From assembly GCA_964424355.1 (NCBI GenBank), contig CAYRIO010000008.1:62001-126000 (forward strand): DNA of 64,000 nucleotides. Direction: 5' to 3'. The number at the start of each line of letters is the position of its first letter. The stretch's first letter is position 1. The stretch comes from CAZEHS01 sp964424355 (GTDB lineage: Bacteria > Bacillota > Clostridia > Peptostreptococcales > Acidaminobacteraceae). A program made the position numbers and the translations under genes. Of this stretch, positions 60,087 to 64,000 are shown in pieces. The notes under the pieces are model-generated. The model did not search any database. It was not told where the DNA came from and saw only the letters and a list, made by a program, of their open reading frames with translations.

Positions 60087-61550
60087 ATGGAAAACAGACT
60101 GACCATCGTGGGGATTGGTCCCGGGGACTATCGTCACCTGACGCTTGAAGCCGATGAAATTCTGCGGAATGCGACCCAAATTCACGCCAGAACATTGAAG
60201 CACCCCGTAATGACGGCTCTGGTTGAAAAGGGGCACCGCATCCTGTCGTTTGACGCGCTTTATGAAGGTGCTGAGGATTTCGACCTGCTGTACCAGAGAA
60301 TGACAGAATCTCTTTGGGAATCCTGCCAGACGGCTCCGGTGGTCTATGCCGTACCGGGAAACGCCCTAATGGCTGAAAAGACCGTAGAACTCCTGATTGC
60401 AAAGGCTCAGGCAGATAAAGTGCCCTACCGGATCGTATACGGCTCCAGCTGTGTGGATGTCGTCATGAATGCCCTGGGGAAGGATCCCTTGGAGGGCCTT
60501 TTTGTGCTGGATGCGGCGCTGATGCCGGCGCAGGTTGGTTCTGCCCACCAACACCTCCTGGTTTTCCAGATCGATAGCCGCCTGACAGCTGCCCAGGTGA
60601 AACTGCACCTGATGACAGGCTATCCGGACACGCATCCGGTGATCCTCGTAAAAAATGCCGGCATTACAGGGGCTGAAACCTGTACACCGGTAGCCCTCTA
60701 TGAATTGGACCAGGAAGACTGGTTCGACCATATGACAACGCTGTATGTGCCCCCTCTGAAGAGCGGTGAGCTGCAGGGCAACCTTGGGGAGCTGGTAGAC
60801 ATCATGGCACGGCTCAGAAGCCCTGAGGGATGCCCCTGGGATCTCAAGCAAGATCACAAGACCCTGCTGCCTTACCTGATTGAAGAGGCCTATGAGGTGT
60901 TGGATGCGGTGGAATCAGAAGATGCATACCTTCTGGAAGAAGAGTTAGGGGATCTGTTGCTCCAAATCGTCTTCCATGCCAGAATTGCCGAAGAACATGG
61001 CGAGTTTCAAATCCGCGATGTGATCCAGGGCATCTGCACGAAAATGATCCGGCGCCATCCCCATGTGTTTTCAGATGCCATAGCGGAAACGCCGGAGGCT
61101 GTCCTGGTCAATTGGGAGGCCATCAAGAAGGAAGAAAAAGAAGAGCGGGGTCAGCATGCGTCCATGGATCGGATTCCCAGACAGATGCCCGCCCTGATGC
61201 GAAGCTATAAGGTTCAGCAGAAGGCGGCTGAAGTTGGATTTGATTGGGATTCCATCCGGGGTGCCCTCGATAAGGTGGAGGAAGAATATCAGGAATTGAT
61301 GGAATTATTGGGCACCGATGATCCCATTCGCATCGAAGAAGAGCTCGGTGATCTGATCTTTGCCGTGGTCAATGTCGCTCGGTTTTTGAAAGTGAGCCCT
61401 GAACAGGCGTTGAGCCGAACGACTGAAAAGTTTATGAAAAGATACAAATATGTGGAAGATAAATCGGCATTAAATGGAATAAATATGAAAACATGCGGTA
61501 TTGACATATTAGATGGATTCTGGAATGAGGCAAAAACCCTTGAAAAATAG
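60087..61550 (+). CDS. mazG: Fused tetrapyrrole methylase / MazG nucleotide pyrophosphohydrolase (YabN type)
   Basis: The 487-residue fusion has an N-terminal SAM-dependent tetrapyrrole methylase-like domain (about 1-225; LTIVGIGPGDYRHLT, VVYAVPGNALMAEKTV). Two MazG domains follow: the first has CPWDLKQDHKTLLPYLIEEAYEVLD and EELGDLLLQIVFHA, the second VEEEYQELMELL and EELGDLIFAVVNVAR. The metal-binding E-x-x-E and E-x-x-D pairs are present. It hydrolyses non-canonical NTPs. The YabN-type fusion is usual in Bacilli and Clostridia. Confidence 0.95.
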   Translation: MENRLTIVGIGPGDYRHLTLEADEILRNATQIHARTLKHPVMTALVEKGHRILSFDALYEGAEDFDLLYQRMTESLWESCQTAPVVYAVPGNALMAEKTVELLIAKAQADKVPYRIVYGSSCVDVVMNALGKDPLEGLFVLDAALMPAQVGSAHQHLLVFQIDSRLTAAQVKLHLMTGYPDTHPVILVKNAGITGAETCTPVALYELDQEDWFDHMTTLYVPPLKSGELQGNLGELVDIMARLRSPEGCPWDLKQDHKTLLPYLIEEAYEVLDAVESEDAYLLEEELGDLLLQIVFHARIAEEHGEFQIRDVIQGICTKMIRRHPHVFSDAIAETPEAVLVNWEAIKKEEKEERGQHASMDRIPRQMPALMRSYKVQQKAAEVGFDWDSIRGALDKVEEEYQELMELLGTDDPIRIEEELGDLIFAVVNVARFLKVSPEQALSRTTEKFMKRYKYVEDKSALNGINMKTCGIDILDGFWNEAKTLEK

Positions 61551-61651
61551 CAAAAAGCGAAAAAAAGAACTTGAAAAAGAAGGGATTTTCAATATAAGAT
61601 AGAACTAAGCTGATGAAGCTGTTCTAAAAACTGATAAGAGGAGGTCATGGC

Positions 61652-61930
61652 GTGAATAAAGCTGAATTGGTATCAAGCATGGCTGAGAAATCCGGACTGA
61701 CTAAGAAGGATGCAGAAGTAGCTCTGAATGCGTTTATGAAAAGCGTTGAAGAATCACTTAAAGCAGGGGAGAAAGTTCAATTGGTTGGCTTCGGAACTTT
61801 CGATGTAAGAGAGAGAAAATCCAGAAAAGGCAGAAACCCAAGAAACCCGAAACAGGTTATCGAAATTCCTGCTTCCAAGGCGCCGGTTTTCAAAGCTGGT
61901 AAAGCTCTTAAAGAACTTGTAAACGAGTAA
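61652..61930 (+). CDS. hup: DNA-binding protein HU
   Basis: The GTG at 61652 follows GAGGAGG. The 92-residue protein is a standard HU: NKAELVSSMAEKSGLTKKDAE, VQLVGFGTFDVRERKSRKGR and RNPRNPKQVIEIPASKAPVFK, with the DNA-intercalating Pro in RNP. It is a nucleoid architectural protein. It has its own leader and a terminator and uses the codon style of highly expressed genes. Confidence 0.97.
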   Translation: MNKAELVSSMAEKSGLTKKDAEVALNAFMKSVEESLKAGEKVQLVGFGTFDVRERKSRKGRNPRNPKQVIEIPASKAPVFKAGKALKELVNE

Positions 61931-61935
61931 ACCAT

Positions 61936-61960
61936 AAAAGCAGCGCTGCTGCTTTTTTTT
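61936..61960 (+). terminator. hup terminator
   Basis: AAGCAGC (61938-61944), loop GCT, GCTGCTT (61948-61954), then a T-run. Confidence 0.88.
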
Positions 61961-62017
61961 TATATCCATATGCCTCTGCACAGGGGAATTTGTTATAATA
62001 AAAGACGAGGTGCAACC

Positions 62018-62290
62018 ATGAGAGTCGATAAGTTCCTGAAAGTTTCCAGACTGATTAAAAGGCGAACCGTCGCCAAGGAAGCCTGCGATCTGGGACGGAT
62101 CCAGGTCAATGGAAAAGTGGTGAAGGCCGGTTATGAGATGAAGGTGGGTGACCATCTGCAGATCGAGTTGGGAACCCGCAAGGTCCAGGTAGAGGTTCTG
62201 GAACTCAAGGAGACCACATTCAAACAGGAAGCCGGTAATCTATACAAGGTCCTTGAAGACGTTGGAGAATGCGCCGATATTGAAGTGTAA
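62018..62290 (+). CDS. rqcP: S4-domain RNA-binding protein of ribosome quality control
   Basis: The ATG at 62018 follows GAGGTG. The 90-residue S4 protein begins MRVDKFLKVSRLIKRRTVAK and has RIQVNGKVVKAGYEMKVGD. It is the RqcP (YlmH-independent, formerly YabO/Hsp15-like) protein that helps RqcH add Ala tails on stalled 50S subunits. A TATAAT at 61994-61999 may be its -10. Position between hup and divIC is conserved; the yabP and yabQ genes that usually follow in spore formers are missing. Confidence 0.93.
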   Translation: MRVDKFLKVSRLIKRRTVAKEACDLGRIQVNGKVVKAGYEMKVGDHLQIELGTRKVQVEVLELKETTFKQEAGNLYKVLEDVGECADIEV

Positions 62291-62308
62291 GGACTGTAGG
62301 GGGTAACC

Positions 62309-62620
62309 ATGGCTAAGAGACGCCACATCATCAAACGGAATCGCTTTTTCATGGGCCTGGTCTTGCTATTTTCGCTTTACATCGGGACAACCCTTGTACG
62401 GCAGGAAGTCAAGATCCATGAGCTGCGCCAGGAAGAAAAGCAGGTCAGCGGTCAGTTGGCGGGACTCAACGAAGAAATAGGTGTTCTTAAAGAAGATTTG
62501 GAAGCGTCCCAGAGTCTTGAATTTTCCGAGAAAATCGCCCGGGAAAAATTAAAAATGGTCAAGCCTGATGAAATCGTCTATATTTTAAAAGAACCCGAGG
62601 TGCCAGCGGTAAAGCCTTGA
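62309..62620 (+). CDS. divIC: Septum formation initiator DivIC/FtsB-like protein
   Basis: The 103-residue protein has a basic N-terminus (MAKRRHIIKRNR) and one membrane helix (FFMGLVLLFSLYIGTTLV). An extracellular coiled coil (VKIHELRQEEKQVSGQLAGL) ends in the typical AREKLKMVKPDEIVYIL. It is part of the DivIB-DivIC-FtsL division complex. GTAGGGGG is upstream. Confidence 0.93.
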   Translation: MAKRRHIIKRNRFFMGLVLLFSLYIGTTLVRQEVKIHELRQEEKQVSGQLAGLNEEIGVLKEDLEASQSLEFSEKIAREKLKMVKPDEIVYILKEPEVPAVKP

Positions 62621-62649
62621 AAAAGTGGGTGTCGCATGGGTCAGAAGAG

Positions 62650-62676
62650 CCGCTCCGAAAATCCGGAGCGGTTTTG
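62650..62676 (+). terminator. Weak terminator-like hairpin between divIC and ppx
   Basis: CCGCTCCG (62650-62657) pairs with CGGAGCGG (62664-62671), followed by TTTTGC. Confidence 0.55.
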
Positions 62677-62694
62677 CATATCAGGGAGGCAGTC

Positions 62695-63621
62695 ATGAAA
62701 AAAGCGGTCATTGATATGGGGTCCAACTCCGTGCGGCTGATGCTGGCAGAATGCTCAGAGACGCGGATCCTTTCAACGGAGAAGCATCTTGAAATGACGC
62801 GGTTGGCACAGGACGTCGATAAAACCGGCCTCCTCCAGCCGGGGCCTATGCAGGAGACTCTGGCGGTCGTCAAACGCTACCGGGCCATGGCTGAAGCCGC
62901 AGGGGCAGGAATTCCAACGGCCTATGCCACCAGTGCGCTCAGGGATGCCCGTAACGGCGGGTCCTTTGCCGAGCGGGTGCTTCTGGAAACCGGCGTGCCG
63001 GTGATAATCCTTCCGGGAGAACTGGAGGCTGAACTGGGATTCATGGGGGTTGCAGCAACGTTGAAGGATCCACGGGAAACGATTCTGGTGGTGGATATCG
63101 GCGGCGGCAGTACGGAATGTATTGTTGGATCCGGGTCGGCGCTGTCCTTTGCCCAGAGTCGGAATGTCGGCGCCGTCCGTATGATGGGTCGCTATGTGGA
63201 CAGTGATCCTATTTCACAAAACCAACGGGTTGCGATGGCTCAGGGGATTCGGACGATCATGGAGCCGGTGTGTCAGGCTGTGAAAGCGTATCCGTACACT
63301 CGCATCTACGGTATCGGTGGCACGCTCACAACAGCAGCGGCCATGGTACAGGAGATGCGCATCTATGAATCGGCGGCCATCCAGCATTATCCAGTGACCC
63401 GGGGCAAACTGAGAGGTTTGGTGGATCAGATGTTCTCGCTGACCACCGATCAACGTAAAATGCTGCCAGGACTGCAGCCGAAACGGGCTGATGTCATCCC
63501 GGCGGGTTTTTTGATCATGGACTGCCTGATGAGCTGTCTGCATGCGGATGTGTTCTATGCCAGCGATGCGGACAACCTGGAGGGAATCCTTTTCAAGTAT
63601 CACTTGGATGGGGGTCAGTAG
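62695..63621 (+). CDS. Ppx/GppA family exopolyphosphatase
   Basis: ATG at 62695 follows AGGGAGG. The 308-residue protein has the actin-like ATPase motifs VIDMGSNSVRLMLAE and VVDIGGGSTECIVG, and IYGIGGTLTTAAAMVQ. It lacks the C-terminal HD extension of long Ppx proteins. It cleaves polyphosphate or pppGpp; the choice cannot be made from sequence. It occupies the place between divIC and tilS where spore formers have spoIIE, and ends one base before tilS. Confidence 0.92.
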   Translation: MKKAVIDMGSNSVRLMLAECSETRILSTEKHLEMTRLAQDVDKTGLLQPGPMQETLAVVKRYRAMAEAAGAGIPTAYATSALRDARNGGSFAERVLLETGVPVIILPGELEAELGFMGVAATLKDPRETILVVDIGGGSTECIVGSGSALSFAQSRNVGAVRMMGRYVDSDPISQNQRVAMAQGIRTIMEPVCQAVKAYPYTRIYGIGGTLTTAAAMVQEMRIYESAAIQHYPVTRGKLRGLVDQMFSLTTDQRKMLPGLQPKRADVIPAGFLIMDCLMSCLHADVFYASDADNLEGILFKYHLDGGQ

Positions 63622-64000
63622 ATGTTTGCGGAACGGGTTGAGTCATATATTCTGAAAAATAGGCTGATCCTGCCTGGAGAAACTGTGATTGTCGGATTTT
63701 CCGGGGGACCTGATTCCCTGAGCCTGGCTCATCTGCTCTGGTCTCTTTCCCGAAAGCACGGTTGGGAATTGATCTTAGCCCATTTTGATCACCAACTCCG
63801 GGGTGCCGCATCCCGCGAAGACGCCGAATTCTGCAAGGCGTGGGCGGATGCGAAGGGGGTGCCCTTTTTCATGATGGCCATGGATATCGGTCAGGAAGCC
63901 CGGATGCATTCAGAATCAACAGAACTGGCGGCCAGACGGTGCCGCTATGCTTTTTTCAGACAGGTACAGCTTGAAACCGGGGCCAGGCGGATTGCTCTGG
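63622..64000 (+). CDS. tilS: tRNA(Ile)-lysidine synthase, N-terminal part (runs off the window)
   Basis: The frame opens with ATG directly after the ppx-like stop. It contains the PP-loop motif VGFSGGPDSLSLAHLLW and the HFDHQLRGAASREDAEFCK segment typical of TilS. About 126 codons are present before the right edge. It makes lysidine at C34 of tRNA-Ile (CAU). The usual continuation would be hpt and ftsH. Confidence 0.95.
   Translation, partial: MFAERVESYILKNRLILPGETVIVGFSGGPDSLSLAHLLWSLSRKHGWELILAHFDHQLRGAASREDAEFCKAWADAKGVPFFMMAMDIGQEARMHSESTELAARRCRYAFFRQVQLETGARRIAL

Noticed and set aside
1..64000. tRNA, rRNA, CRISPR arrays, insertion sequences and prophage
   Set aside because: None seen; no cloverleaf-like or regularly spaced repeat arrays and no transposase or integrase frames.

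Overview
The window is a contiguous piece of a bacterial chromosome. It is moderately GC-rich with G/C-biased third codon positions (judged by eye). Gene content and order point to a motile, anaerobic member of the Clostridia: a pyruvate:ferredoxin oxidoreductase, a membrane proton pyrophosphatase, a rubrerythrin-like protein, Gram-positive ribosome-binding sites, and the Firmicute core order purR-spoVG-glmU-prs ... pth-mfd-prsA-spoVB-mazG-hup-rqcP-divIC ... tilS. I cannot name a genus.

Layout. 1-6.7 kb holds the late flagellar genes: the end of flgK, flgL, an orphan OmpR-type response regulator with a degenerate acidic pocket, fliD, a small basic protein, and a large flagellin. 6.7-12.7 kb holds a MacA/MacB-like ABC exporter operon (adaptor, permease, lipoprotein, ATPase). 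Two paralogous secreted acidic proteins on the opposite strand flank it; each has a copper-amine-oxidase-like N-terminal module, a coiled coil and two copies of one acidic domain. 12.8-15.0 kb is a zinc-ribbon/SPFH pair. 15.1-15.6 kb is an O6-alkylguanine-DNA alkyltransferase whose catalytic cysteine codon is TGA, followed by a hairpin with SECIS-like geometry; this is probably a selenoprotein. 15.6-17.5 kb is AT-richer and gene-poor, with a small membrane protein and a secreted protein that seems to lack a normal start codon. 17.5-22 kb has a MocR-type regulator, a racemase it probably controls, a ferritin-like protein and a methyltransferase. 22-25.6 kb is the pyruvate:ferredoxin oxidoreductase. 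25.7-44.6 kb is mixed housekeeping: a stress protein, NhaC, DegV, TruA, CorA, a membrane pyrophosphatase, a metallo-beta-lactamase RNase, an FAH-family hydrolase, an L,D-transpeptidase beside a DUF4015-type glycosidase, PyrE, TrmB, cardiolipin synthase, LspA, an LCP ligase and MurC. 44.8-64 kb is the conserved core cluster, interrupted by two amino-acid-type chemoreceptors. It continues to the right edge in tilS, which is truncated.

How the parts fit. The chemoreceptors and flagellar genes form a motility theme. Four TGTCGAA-like sites (0A-box consensus) lie on an exact 10-bp phase upstream of the first chemoreceptor and suggest Spo0A control of it. The sporulation genes usually found in the divIC neighbourhood (yabP, yabQ, spoIIE) and spoVT are absent from their expected places, suggesting a lineage that has lost or rearranged sporulation genes. 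The most notable single observation is the selenocysteine-type DNA alkyltransferase. The next most notable are the phased 0A boxes and the paired acidic secreted proteins around the ABC exporter.
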